The notes under the pieces were generated by a model. That model worked only from the letters and a program-made list of their open reading frames with translations, made no database searches and was not told where the DNA came from. From NCBI GenBank assembly GCA_964575425.1, contig CAZNRD010000046.1, positions 1 to 21,028 on the forward strand: 21,028 bases of DNA, written 5' to 3'. Below are positions 8,153-16,421 of this stretch, in pieces (positions within the stretch are counted from its first letter, which is position 1; every line of letters starts with the position of its first letter). Both the position numbers and the translations under genes were made by a program. The stretch comes from DATEAV01 sp964575425 (lineage in GTDB: Bacteria > Chloroflexota > Anaerolineae > Anaerolineales > E44-bin32).

Positions 8153-9052
8153 TCATACAGCCTCGCGCTGCAGCTTCTCGACGAAGGGCATCAGGGGTGT
8201 TGCCTGGACCAGCTCACTGCCGATGCCCAGGTGCTTGGGCGAGACGCCCAGCGCCAGCCCGAGGAGCTGTGTGAAGTACAGCACGGGCATGGAGTAGTCC
8301 GTGCCGAATTCCAGATTGACTTGCTGCTGGTAGCACTCGAGATTGACTTGGCACATGGGGCATGCGGTGGCGATGACGGATGCGCCGCGATCGATGGCGC
8401 ACTGCAGCAGGTCGCGCACCAGGCTGAGGGCGGCGTGACGGCTGGTGATCAGGAGCGAACCGCCGCAGCAGCGGAGTTTGTACGGGTAGTCGACAGCAGT
8501 GGCGCCCAGGGCGGCCACCAGGTCTTCGTAGAAATGGGGCTGCTCGACTTCCTCCATGGTCTGGCCTGGCTTGCGAGGGCGGATCGTCTGGCAGCCGTAG
8601 TAGGCGGCAACTGCCAGCCCGCTCAGTGGATGTGCGACACGGCGCGCGATCTCGTCGGTGCCAACGTCAAGGGCCAACACCTCAAGCAGATGGCGGACGG
8701 CGATCGTGCCAGAGAAGTGGAGGTTCTCTTCCTCGAGGGCGAAGTTGATATGCTCGGCCAGATCTGCGTCTTCCTTGAGATACAGATTGGTGGAAAACAT
8801 GTTCTTGAAGCACGCCGCGCAGGGGGCGACGACGTCGAGATCGAGCTGCTCGGCCTGGGCCAGGTTGCGGGCACAGAGCGTATGAGCCAGCAGTTCGTCG
8901 ACATGGAAGTAGGCTGTGGCGCCGCAGCAGTTCCAGTCGGGAAGCTCCTTGAGCTCGACGCCAAGCACCCGGCAAGACTCCACCGCCGAGTGATAGTAGC
9001 TCTGGGCGATCTTTTCCAGCGAACAGCCTGGGAAGAGCGCGTAGGTCTTCAT
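8153..9052 (-). CDS. hdrB: Heterodisulfide reductase subunit B (HdrB), both CCG sites intact
   Basis: In methanogens HdrB reduces the CoM-S-S-CoB disulfide at two noncubane [4Fe-4S] clusters. The 299-residue protein carries both full cysteine-rich CCG domains: Cys10, Cys42-Cys43 (WNCCGA), Cys78, Cys81 (PCAACF), and Cys154 (YYGCQTIRP), Cys195-Cys196 (RCCGGS), Cys231, Cys234 (ACPMCQVN). It is soluble, with no membrane segments. The ATG at 9052 overlaps the hdrC stop (ATGA). A bacterium normally lacks coenzymes M and B, so the natural disulfide or other acceptor is unknown. The intact sites contrast with the degenerate ones in the HdrD-like proteins further along the block. Confidence 0.96.
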   Translation of the reverse strand: MKTYALFPGCSLEKIAQSYYHSAVESCRVLGVELKELPDWNCCGATAYFHVDELLAHTLCARNLAQAEQLDLDVVAPCAACFKNMFSTNLYLKEDADLAEHINFALEEENLHFSGTIAVRHLLEVLALDVGTDEIARRVAHPLSGLAVAAYYGCQTIRPRKPGQTMEEVEQPHFYEDLVAALGATAVDYPYKLRCCGGSLLITSRHAALSLVRDLLQCAIDRGASVIATACPMCQVNLECYQQQVNLEFGTDYSMPVLYFTQLLGLALGVSPKHLGIGSELVQATPLMPFVEKLQREAV

Positions 9053-9612
9053 CGGGCCCTCCCCACGGGGATGACCCGTTCCACCATCCGCTTGAATTCA
9101 TCCAGGTGTCGGATGCGCGGGGGGAGCAGCGGCAGGCGACCCTTCAACATCAGGCCGGTGGCCGTCTGGGCCTCTTGCAAGAATTCCCGCAAGTTGAAGC
9201 TGAGCATGTACGAGGGAGCGAGCACCGGTTCGTAGGACCTGCCGCTGCGCAGGATCATCTTGACAAAGGTCTCCGAGAAGACCGGGCCGATCAGTCCTTC
9301 CTGGTAGAGACTCTTCCACATCGAGTAGCGCTTCAGCCCGTACATCAGGCCAGCGATGTCGATGCCTTTCGGGCAGCGGACGGTGCAGTGGTAGCACGAG
9401 GCGCAGAACCAGAAGGTATTGCTGGCGAGCACCTCGTTCTTGAGATCGGCCCGGATCATGCCGATTAGGCGTCGCGGCGTGTAGTCCATGAAATTCGCCA
9501 CAGGACAGGTGGCGGAGCAGGTGCCGCACTGAATGCACGTTTCGACCGGGTTGCCATGGGATGCATACAGCAGATTGGAGATCTCTTGGCTGAAGGTGAG
9601 CGTGGCTGCCAT
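9049..9612 (-). CDS. hdrC: Heterodisulfide reductase subunit C (HdrC)
   Basis: HdrC relays electrons from HdrA to HdrB through two [4Fe-4S] clusters. The 187-residue protein has the two expected motifs, CIQCGTCSATCP (Cys26, 29, 32, 36) and CASCYHCTVRCP (Cys70, 73, 76, 80), followed by a helical C-terminal region. There is no membrane segment. The ATG at 9612 is preceded by GAGGAGAT at good spacing; the stop overlaps the hdrB start by 4 bp, so the two are translationally coupled. The order hdrC-hdrB-hdrA-mvhD-mvhG-mvhA gives a full MvhADG-HdrABC set. Confidence 0.96.
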   Translation of the reverse strand: MAATLTFSQEISNLLYASHGNPVETCIQCGTCSATCPVANFMDYTPRRLIGMIRADLKNEVLASNTFWFCASCYHCTVRCPKGIDIAGLMYGLKRYSMWKSLYQEGLIGPVFSETFVKMILRSGRSYEPVLAPSYMLSFNLREFLQEAQTATGLMLKGRLPLLPPRIRHLDEFKRMVERVIPVGRAR

Positions 9613-9758
9613 ACCATCTCCTCTAGGCCCGGGCTAGGGCGGGGTGCGGGCCGGGCACCAGACGTGGCTGCCTGGCCTCTGGGGTGCGCCGCGCCCACTG
9701 TGGCGGAGGCGCTCTGGCGAAGGTGACGGATTCCCGTCCACTGCATTCCCTCGGGGTG
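9613..9758 (-). other. Spacer between the response-regulator gene and hdrC
   Basis: 146 bp, noncoding as far as I can see. A near-palindrome CTAGGCCCGGGCTAG (9623-9637) adjoins the hdrC ribosome-binding site, and the rest is C-rich on the coding strand. A promoter for the hdr-mvh genes could lie here, but no clear -35/-10 is visible. Confidence 0.4.
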
Positions 9759-10181
9759 CTACGTGGTTTGCGCCTTTCTTTCCTTGGCGGCTTTGAGCAG
9801 GGAGCCGACGCGCTCAAGCAGCAGTTGGGGCTCGACCGGCTTTTCCACGAGCTCATCCACCGGCACGAAGTGCGGGTGGACTGGGCCGCCAGGGAAGAGG
9901 AAGGCGATCTGCTCGCGTATGCCAGTGATGATCAGCACCGGCATCTCGCGGAGCCTGGCATCCTTACGGATCTTGCGGGCGACCATCACGCCCTCAGCCC
10001 CGCGTCCCATCATGATGTCCAGCAGCAGCAGGTCGTAGTTCCTGGTTTGCAGGGCGCGCAGCCCGTCTTTGGGATTGTATGCAGCCTCGACCTCATAGCC
10101 GGCGCCGGCCAGAATGGACCGGATCCCGTCGACGAAATCCGGATCGTCGTCGATGATCAACAGCCTTTCACGCGGGCTCAT
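9759..10181 (-). CDS. Stand-alone REC-domain response regulator
   Basis: A single receiver domain of 140 residues with no output domain. Acidic pocket residues are Asp11/Asp12 (LLIIDDDPD), the phosphoacceptor is Asp55 (LLLLDIMMG), and Thr86 (IITGI) and Lys114 (VEKPVEP) complete the active site. The stretch between Thr86 and Lys114 is about six residues longer than in CheY-like proteins and contains FPGGPVHPHFVPVDE. From memory, similar RECs occur near redox-enzyme genes in anaerobes; this should be checked. The ATG at 10181 overlaps the end of the upstream REC-histidine kinase gene by 14 bp, so the two are surely co-transcribed. It may act as a phosphate shuttle or by protein contact. Confidence 0.93.
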   Translation of the reverse strand: MSPRERLLIIDDDPDFVDGIRSILAGAGYEVEAAYNPKDGLRALQTRNYDLLLLDIMMGRGAEGVMVARKIRKDARLREMPVLIITGIREQIAFLFPGGPVHPHFVPVDELVEKPVEPQLLLERVGSLLKAAKERKAQTT

Positions 10182-11340
10182 TCGATGCCTCCTTCAAGGA
10201 CTCCTTCTCGACCTCCGCCCGCGGAGTGGCACCCTCGGGCGCCTGGGCGGGCAAGAGTGGTAGGGTGATGGTGAAGGTACTCCCCTTTCCGAATTCGCTT
10301 TCCACCGAGATCGACCCGTGGTGCGCCTCGACGACGCGCCGCGTGATCGCCAGGCCGAGCCCGGTCCCTCGTTCTGCGTCCACCCCCGGTCGGGTGGCCC
10401 CGACCCCGGAGAAGACAAAGGGAAGGTCCTCTTTGGCAATGCCCACTCCGGCATCGGCCACCGAGACCGTGAGAGAGTCGGCTTCCGTCCTGACGCCGAC
10501 AAGTACCTGGCTGCCGGGGCGCGAGTACTTGACGGCGTTGGTCAGCAGATTGAGCACGGCCTCGACCAACGTGCCTTCGTCGCCAAGGACCTGGCAAGGT
10601 GCGGCGTCGATCGAGGCCTGGATGTCGATATCCTTGCGCAGCGCGTGAGGCTGGACTGCCTCGACGGCCTTGTCTATGACCTCGCGGATCGAGACGGGGC
10701 TGAAGCCCTGCTGCAGTGCCTGCAAGTCCGTCGAGTACGCTCGCAGCCAGGTGTGGATTAGCTTGAGCAGGGCGTCGAGCGAGGACTTCATTCGGTCCAG
10801 GCGGTGCTGCTGTGCTTCCGTCAGATGTCCAGCCATCTCCTGAGCCAGGGCGTACAGATTCTGCTGGACCGTGCCGAGCGGGGACTTGAGCTCGTGAGAG
10901 ACGATCGCCGCGAAGTGCTCGCGCAGCATCTCTTTCTCCCGCCGCAGGGCGAGGGTCTCCAGAAGAAGTCTCCGCCTTTCCAGGCCGCGCTGGGTGATCA
11001 CGCGGAATTCGTCGGGGGTGAACGGCTTGGGCAGGAAATCGTAGGCCCCCTTCTTCATCGCCTCGACGGCAGAGCTGATGGTGGCATAGCCGGTGATGAC
11101 AATGGTGACGGCTGAGGGATCGGCCTGGGTGATCTTCTCCAGCACCTCGAAACCGGAGATGCCTGGCATCTTGAGATCGACGAATACCAGATCTGGCCGC
11201 AGCTGCTCGAAGAGGCTCAGCCCGGCGGCGCCGTCCTGGGCGGTGGCCAGGTCGCAGTTGCTCCCCTCCAGAATCTGGGCGCATGAATCGAGGACGACCT
11301 CTTCGTCGTCAATAATGAGGATCTTCGGCTTGCTGTCCAC
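10168..11340 (-). CDS. REC-histidine kinase hybrid (N-terminal receiver)
   Basis: A 390-residue soluble protein with an N-terminal receiver (Asp11/Asp12, phosphoacceptor Asp55 in LVFVDLKMPG, Thr83, Lys105 in FLPKPF), then a HisKA helix pair with the phosphorylated His149 in IVSHELKSPL. A HATPase_c domain follows: N-box LLTNAVKYS around Asn268, G1 DAGVG at 296-300, G2 GTGLGL at 325-330. It has no membrane segment and no DNA-binding domain. The start is GTG at 11340 with GGAGAGG upstream, overlapping the preceding kinase gene by 32 bp. The receiver-first order suggests it is controlled by phosphotransfer from another kinase, most simply the Cache kinase encoded just upstream, and passes phosphate to the stand-alone REC. 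Confidence 0.94.
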   Translation of the reverse strand: MDSKPKILIIDDEEVVLDSCAQILEGSNCDLATAQDGAAGLSLFEQLRPDLVFVDLKMPGISGFEVLEKITQADPSAVTIVITGYATISSAVEAMKKGAYDFLPKPFTPDEFRVITQRGLERRRLLLETLALRREKEMLREHFAAIVSHELKSPLGTVQQNLYALAQEMAGHLTEAQQHRLDRMKSSLDALLKLIHTWLRAYSTDLQALQQGFSPVSIREVIDKAVEAVQPHALRKDIDIQASIDAAPCQVLGDEGTLVEAVLNLLTNAVKYSRPGSQVLVGVRTEADSLTVSVADAGVGIAKEDLPFVFSGVGATRPGVDAERGTGLGLAITRRVVEAHHGSISVESEFGKGSTFTITLPLLPAQAPEGATPRAEVEKESLKEASNEPA

Positions 11341-13318
11341 GATCCCGAGCCTCTCCGGTGTCGTTCACAGGCAAGCGGACGGTGAAGGTTGTCCCCTTGC
11401 CCAGCTCGCTCTGCACGGCGATTGTACCGCGGTGTTCCTTGATGATGCCATGGCTGATGGCCAGGCCCAATCCGGTGCCGTGGCCCCGATCCTTGGTGGT
11501 GAAGAAGGGGTCGAAAATGCGGTCCAGGTGCTCGGCGGGGATGCCGTGGCCGGTATCGCTGATCCGGACTTCGATGGCCTGGTGTTCCGGATCATACCGA
11601 CTGGCCAGCAGTAGCTTCCCGCCGATGTCGCCCATGGCTTCGGCGGCGTTGACGATCAGGTTCACGAAGACGCGCTCGATCTGCGATGGGTCGATGACCG
11701 CCATGGGCAGGTCTGGCTGCAGCTCTTCTGTAATCTGGATGTTGTGGAAGAGTGCCTGGTTCTCGAGAAGCGAGACGCATTCCTGCAAGACCGCATTGAC
11801 GCTGCAGACGGTCTTGTCGGGCTTCCTCTGTCTGGAGAAATCGAGCAGGCCGCGGATGATGTCGCGGCAGCGGTCCGCCTGAACGACGATCTTGCGGACT
11901 GATTCGGCGACGGCGCCTTCGCGGCCTTGCCGTTCCAGGAGCAGGTGAGAGTAGGTGACGATCCCCTGCAGCGGGTTGTTCAATTCGTGGGCCACGTTGG
12001 CCGCCAGCTGGCCGATCAGCGCCAGCCGCTCGCTCTCCATGATCTTCCTGGTGGCGAACTGCTTGAGCTCCTCGTCGCGCGCCTTGAGGGCGGAGGCCAT
12101 GGTGTTGAATGACTCCGCCAGCTTGCCCAGCTCGTCGGTCGAGGCAATCACCACGCTGGCGTCCAGGTTCCCCCGGGCCACTTCGCGCGAGGCAGACGCC
12201 AGCTTGCGGATGGGGACGGAAATCCTCCGGGCGACGACATACGACAGGCCAAGCGAAATCAACGTGCCGAGCAGGGTGATGCCCAGGAACACCAGGACGG
12301 TTTCCTTCTGCAGATCGACATACTTGTTTTCGAGCAAACCCACGTAGAGGATGCCGATGTTTTTGCCGCCAAGGTCGCGGATGGGCTCATAGGCTGTGAT
12401 GTACCAGCCATTGACGACGAAAGCCCTCCCGATCCAGGGCTTGCCTTCCCCAATGACGCGGTTGTAGACTTCTTCCGACACGCGCGTGCCGATCGCCCTA
12501 GACCCATCTTCGTTTCTGACGTTGGTCGAGATGCGCAGGTCATCCTGCATGATCGTTGCGGTGCCGATGTCCCGCCCCTGGTAGGTCATGTCTTCGAAGA
12601 CGGTGCGCTTGATCTCATCGACGATCGGGAAATCGCGATTGAGCAGCACGCCGCCGTAGACCACGCCGACCAGCCTCCCCTGGTCGTCGATGATGGGTGC
12701 GGCCGCCTTGAGCATCATCCCCGCCGTCTCTTCCGTTTCAGCCCGCGGTCGCGCCATGGGGGTTTCGATGAACCGCATGTGCGCCCTTTGTGCCAGGAGA
12801 GGCGATTCCTTCTGCAGGTCCTCGGCGGTCACAATCGCTGTCGCCGTCACGGGGGCACGCGTGCTGAGTACGAAGCGCACGAGGGCATCGTGGCTTCGAT
12901 CATCACCCAGCTGGCTCGGGTTGGTCGTCCGCAGCAGCACTCGCCCGTAGGCGTCGGTGATGGTCAGGACGTCGAGCCCCTCGCGATCCCCGACCTCCTG
13001 CAGCTCTCTCAGGACGTAGGACGTGTTGCCTGACAGCATCGTGTCCAGCAACAGTGTCCTGTCGGCCGTGAACCGGACCACGTCGCTGATGTGCCGCAGC
13101 TCACCTTCGTAGATCTCGCGGGCCGCGTTCAGGTCGCGGCGGACCTTCTCCTGCGCTTCGGTCAGGATGCGGTTGCGTATTAGGAGGATGCCTCCAGCGA
13201 CGAAAGCCACGCTGATGACGACGATGACCAGCGAGAAGCTGAGCATCAGCCTGGTGGCGATCGATGGCACAAGAAGCGGCAGCCCGTTCTTGCCGACCGC
13301 TTGCCTCCTCGAGGTCAT
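11309..13318 (-). CDS. Membrane sensor histidine kinase (Cache-HAMP-HisKA-HATPase)
   Basis: A 669-residue transmembrane sensor. The first helix is at about residues 23-46, followed by an extracytoplasmic Cache region to about 335. This has the Cache_3-Cache_2 look, including TATIMQDDLRISTNVRNEDG and RAFVVNGWYITAYEPIRD. A second helix (about 340-363), HAMP (364-416), a HisKA domain with NVAHELNNPLQG (His444), N-box NLIVNAAEA (Asn557), G1 SDTGHGIP and G2 GHGTGLGLA follow. The kinase core is NtrB-like. The ligand is unknown; Cache domains often bind small organic acids or amino acids. I chose ATG at 13318 (MTSRRQAVG); the frame stays open to GTG 13414, but the extra 32 residues look unstructured. 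It starts a three-gene signalling set and overlaps the next gene by 32 bp. Confidence 0.93.
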   Translation of the reverse strand: MTSRRQAVGKNGLPLLVPSIATRLMLSFSLVIVVISVAFVAGGILLIRNRILTEAQEKVRRDLNAAREIYEGELRHISDVVRFTADRTLLLDTMLSGNTSYVLRELQEVGDREGLDVLTITDAYGRVLLRTTNPSQLGDDRSHDALVRFVLSTRAPVTATAIVTAEDLQKESPLLAQRAHMRFIETPMARPRAETEETAGMMLKAAAPIIDDQGRLVGVVYGGVLLNRDFPIVDEIKRTVFEDMTYQGRDIGTATIMQDDLRISTNVRNEDGSRAIGTRVSEEVYNRVIGEGKPWIGRAFVVNGWYITAYEPIRDLGGKNIGILYVGLLENKYVDLQKETVLVFLGITLLGTLISLGLSYVVARRISVPIRKLASASREVARGNLDASVVIASTDELGKLAESFNTMASALKARDEELKQFATRKIMESERLALIGQLAANVAHELNNPLQGIVTYSHLLLERQGREGAVAESVRKIVVQADRCRDIIRGLLDFSRQRKPDKTVCSVNAVLQECVSLLENQALFHNIQITEELQPDLPMAVIDPSQIERVFVNLIVNAAEAMGDIGGKLLLASRYDPEHQAIEVRISDTGHGIPAEHLDRIFDPFFTTKDRGHGTGLGLAISHGIIKEHRGTIAVQSELGKGTTFTVRLPVNDTGEARDRGQQAEDPHY

Positions 13319-13442
13319 GGCCCGACTCTTGCCAGGGAGCGGTGGGTGCCAACTCCTACCGGAGCGCGCGCCCAGGCCGACAGCACGTGAGTGCCTGTGG
13401 TCTCCCGAAAGCACATCGTCAGCAACCGAACCGCTCCCAGTC
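13319..13442 (-). other. Spacer upstream of the sensor kinase gene
   Basis: 124 bp between the stop of the membrane Fe-S oxidoreductase and the chosen kinase start. Part of it (to 13414) could code for an N-terminal extension of the kinase from a GTG. I see no terminator-like hairpin with a U tract, so read-through from the etf genes is possible. Confidence 0.35.
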
Positions 13443-15428
13443 TCACAGTGCCTCAGACACCAATTCGATCAACTCCCTGACGGCAATTCGGCCTTCCTGA
13501 CCGGTGGTCTTCAGTGCGTCCTGGTACATCGTCAGGTCCTTGGGGCAGGCCACGACGAAGATCTGCACCCCGTCGAGCGCGACCGCCTCGCGGATACGCG
13601 ACTCGCTCGGGCGTTCTTTCACTTCTCCTTCTTCCATCCAGATGCGGCCGCCCCCGGCGCCGCAGCAGAAGGCGCGCTCGCGGTGGCGGGGCATCTCGAG
13701 GACGCTGCAGCCTGCGGCTCGAAGTACCCGCCGCGGCGCATCGTAGACCCCGTTGTAGCGTCCGAGATAGCATGGGTCGTGATACGTCACTGTGTAGCCC
13801 AGCTTCCTGGTGAGCTTGAGCTGGCCAGAGGCGATCAGCTGATGCAGCAGTTCGGCATGGTGCAAGACTGGAGGGCTCTGGCCGAGGAGCGGTCCATACT
13901 CGTGCTTCAGGGTGTTGTAGGAATGGGGGTCGGTGGACACGATGGTCTTGAATGTGCACTTGCTGAGCACTGACGCGTTCTTCTCGCGCAGCATCTCGAA
14001 GAGGCCCTCTTCACCCACTCGGCGGGCGTCGTTGCCGGCGTTGCGTTCGCCGTCGTAGAGGATGCCGAAGTCGAGACCGGCCTGCTGGAACACGGAGGCC
14101 GTCTGGCGCACGACATCCGCCAGGGCTGCATTGTAGGAGGCGTAGTCGCCGAGAAACCACAAGTAGTCGACCGGCTCTTTGCGGGCGTCCTTCACCCTGG
14201 TCGCCAGCGGCTGCGTCCACTTGGCGCGCGCTCGTTCCGACTGGCCGAAGGAATTCCCGTAGCGCCCCAAGTTGGCCAGCGCCTCCTGCAGCTTGGCGTC
14301 CAGCTGGCCTTCGTTCACCAGATGGCGGCGCATGTCCACAATCGCCTGCAGCTGATCTGTGAACACAGGGCAGGCGTCCACGCATGCACGGCAGCTGGTG
14401 CAGGCCCACAACTCCGGCGCCCGGATTACCTCCCCGTGGAGTGGCCGGCCGTTGCCGTCGTGCCACAGGTGCGCCTGCAACTTCACCATCACGTCGCGAG
14501 GCGACAGGCTCAGTCCGCTGGCAAAGGCCGGGCACTGATCCTGGCAGCGGCCGCAGCGAACACAGGCTTCGAAATCGAGCAACTGTTTCCAGGTAAAATC
14601 GCGCCAGAGCTTGACGCCGGGCCCGCTTGCCGCGTGGGCGGGCGCCAGCGCGCCTGTCGGTCGGGGTGGGGCGAAGAAGATGTTCAGCGGCGCGGCCAGG
14701 ATGTGGAAGAGCTTCGTATACGGCAGGATGGCCAGAAGGGCAAAGGCACCCAGGGCATGGGCGATCCACAATCCGAAGTGCAGGGAACGAGCCGCGGATT
14801 CCGGCAGTCCGGCAAATGCCGGGGCAATCAAGTTCCCCACCGGTGACCAGGAAGCCCAAGGCGGCCGGACCACGGCCAGGCGAAGCCCCTCGATCAGATA
14901 CCCCGTTACGAAGACAAGGGCCAGCCCTCCCAGGATAAGGCCGTCTTCCCAACCCGGTGTGCCCGCGGGAAAGCTCTTCAGCCGCACCGGCTTGAGCACG
15001 TAACGGCGGTAGGCAGCCAGCCCCAACCCCACTAGGCCGGCCAATCCCAGGAGGTCCAGCAGGAGCTCGAAAACCAGGTAGGTCCGACCAGTCAGGAACT
15101 GGAAGCCAAAGATGAGATGGGTGACATCCCAATCGATGGTGGCCAGAGCTGTGCCGATTGCCAGCGCGATGATGCCCCAGAAGATCGCCAGGTGCATGAT
15201 GCCGGGATAGGTCTCGCGGGCGGTGCGCAGCTGAACCACGGCCTGTTTGAGGACGTTGAGCAGGCGGAGGCCAATGCGGTCGAGAAGCCGCTCGGGCCGC
15301 CCCATCCGCCAACGGCGCACTCGCCGGACGACGCCGTAGACGAAGACGATGCCCGTCAGCAGGGCCAGAAGGTACTGCCCAATCTCGGCCCAGTGTGGGA
15401 TGTTCCAGAAGGTTTCTCGGAATGGCAT
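13443..15428 (-). CDS. Membrane Fe-S oxidoreductase, NarI-like plus HdrD-like (EMO-type, EtfAB:menaquinone oxidoreductase candidate)
   Basis: A 661-residue fusion. Residues 1-250 hold five or six membrane segments (about 17-34, 78-98, 115-138, 163-182, 214-245) with histidines suitable for b-type haem (His79, His104, His217, His224, His242), as in NarI. A cytoplasmic part follows with two [4Fe-4S] motifs (CVRCGRCQDQCP, Cys289-299; CTSCRACVDACP, Cys343-353) and two CCG-type regions. The first CCG region has lost its cysteines (FLGDYASYN, ERNAGNDARR, TDPHSYN). The second keeps DPCYLGR (Cys553), CCGAGGG (Cys588-589) and ACPKD (Cys628), but its last Cys is Asp631. Lying directly after etfA, it likely exchanges electrons between EtfAB and menaquinone, as known for EMO. 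The ATG at 15428 has GAGGGGTGA upstream. Confidence 0.88.
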   Translation of the reverse strand: MPFRETFWNIPHWAEIGQYLLALLTGIVFVYGVVRRVRRWRMGRPERLLDRIGLRLLNVLKQAVVQLRTARETYPGIMHLAIFWGIIALAIGTALATIDWDVTHLIFGFQFLTGRTYLVFELLLDLLGLAGLVGLGLAAYRRYVLKPVRLKSFPAGTPGWEDGLILGGLALVFVTGYLIEGLRLAVVRPPWASWSPVGNLIAPAFAGLPESAARSLHFGLWIAHALGAFALLAILPYTKLFHILAAPLNIFFAPPRPTGALAPAHAASGPGVKLWRDFTWKQLLDFEACVRCGRCQDQCPAFASGLSLSPRDVMVKLQAHLWHDGNGRPLHGEVIRAPELWACTSCRACVDACPVFTDQLQAIVDMRRHLVNEGQLDAKLQEALANLGRYGNSFGQSERARAKWTQPLATRVKDARKEPVDYLWFLGDYASYNAALADVVRQTASVFQQAGLDFGILYDGERNAGNDARRVGEEGLFEMLREKNASVLSKCTFKTIVSTDPHSYNTLKHEYGPLLGQSPPVLHHAELLHQLIASGQLKLTRKLGYTVTYHDPCYLGRYNGVYDAPRRVLRAAGCSVLEMPRHRERAFCCGAGGGRIWMEEGEVKERPSESRIREAVALDGVQIFVVACPKDLTMYQDALKTTGQEGRIAVRELIELVSEAL

Positions 15429-15445
15429 CGTTTCACCCCTCGGGC

Positions 15446-16411
15446 TCAGGTCGACCTGGCTTGTCGGATGCGCTCGGTGAGCAGGGGCACGACGTCGAAG
15501 AGATCGACCACTACCCCGTACTTGGCAATGGAGAAGATCGGTGCCGCCGGGTCGGTGTTGATCGCCAGGACGACTTCGCTGTCGCTGATGGCCTCAACAT
15601 GTTCTGGCGCGCCGCTGATTCCCAGCGCCAGGTAGAGCCTGGGCTTGACCTGCTTGCCCGACTTTCCGACAAGGCGACTGACGGGCAACCAACCCTGGTC
15701 GACCACAGGCCGGGAGGCGCAGACCACCCCGCTCAGTGCCTGGGCCAGTTCCTCGGCCAGCTCGAGGTTGTCCTGACGCTGGATGCCGCGGCCGACGGCG
15801 ACCAGGATTGGCTCCTTGGAGATGTCGACGTCGCCGACCTCTGGCTCGAGATAGCCCTTGAGGCTGACGCGCAGCGGTTCGAGCGTCGGCGCAGGCCTGG
15901 TGACGATCTCGGGATCCTCATGGCTCTGGCCTTCCTCGGCAGTGTGGCCGCCTGGGACCATGGTGATGAACGTTGTTATCTCCGGCAGCTCAGCTTCAGC
16001 CAGGATCTTCCCGCCACACAGCTGCAGAGTCAACTTCCCATCCGGGGTGACGCGGCTGCATGAGCTGACGAGAGGCACGCCGAGCCGGACCGAGAGCGCG
16101 CTGGCCACATCGGAGCCGATGGTAGTGTTGCCAAAGAGGACGACACGCGGTTTCGCTTCCGAGACCATCTCTGCCAGCACGCACTGATAGGCATCGGGTG
16201 TGAATTCCGCCAGGGCCGGGTGATCAACATAGAGTAGGCGGCGGGCAGCCAGCCCCTTGGCCAGACCTTGGGCGTTGTGGCCCAGCAGTACGGCCACGAC
16301 CTCGCCGCCCGTCTTCGCGGCCAGGGTGCGGGCTGCGCCCAGCATCATGAAGGAGATGTCCAGCACCTGGCCCCGGATGTGCTCAATGACGACGTGAACA
16401 TCTTGCCCCAT
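15446..16411 (-). CDS. etfA: Electron transfer flavoprotein alpha subunit (EtfA)
   Basis: EtfA binds the mobile FAD of an EtfAB dimer that carries electrons between flavin dehydrogenases or Fe-S proteins and the membrane oxidoreductase. The 321-residue protein has the N-terminal ETF domain and the C-terminal FAD-binding domain with SRPVVDQGW (233-241), LALGISGAPEH (261-271) and AINTDPAAPIF (283-293). The usual QTGK segment reads KSGK at 250-253. Two ATGs are adjacent (16414 and 16411); I take 16411 because AGGAGG is then 6 nt away, against 3 nt for the first. It lies 10 bp after etfB and 17 bp before the membrane oxidoreductase gene. Confidence 0.95.
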   Translation of the reverse strand: MGQDVHVVIEHIRGQVLDISFMMLGAARTLAAKTGGEVVAVLLGHNAQGLAKGLAARRLLYVDHPALAEFTPDAYQCVLAEMVSEAKPRVVLFGNTTIGSDVASALSVRLGVPLVSSCSRVTPDGKLTLQLCGGKILAEAELPEITTFITMVPGGHTAEEGQSHEDPEIVTRPAPTLEPLRVSLKGYLEPEVGDVDISKEPILVAVGRGIQRQDNLELAEELAQALSGVVCASRPVVDQGWLPVSRLVGKSGKQVKPRLYLALGISGAPEHVEAISDSEVVLAINTDPAAPIFSIAKYGVVVDLFDVVPLLTERIRQARST

Positions 16412-16421
16412 CATCGTCCTC

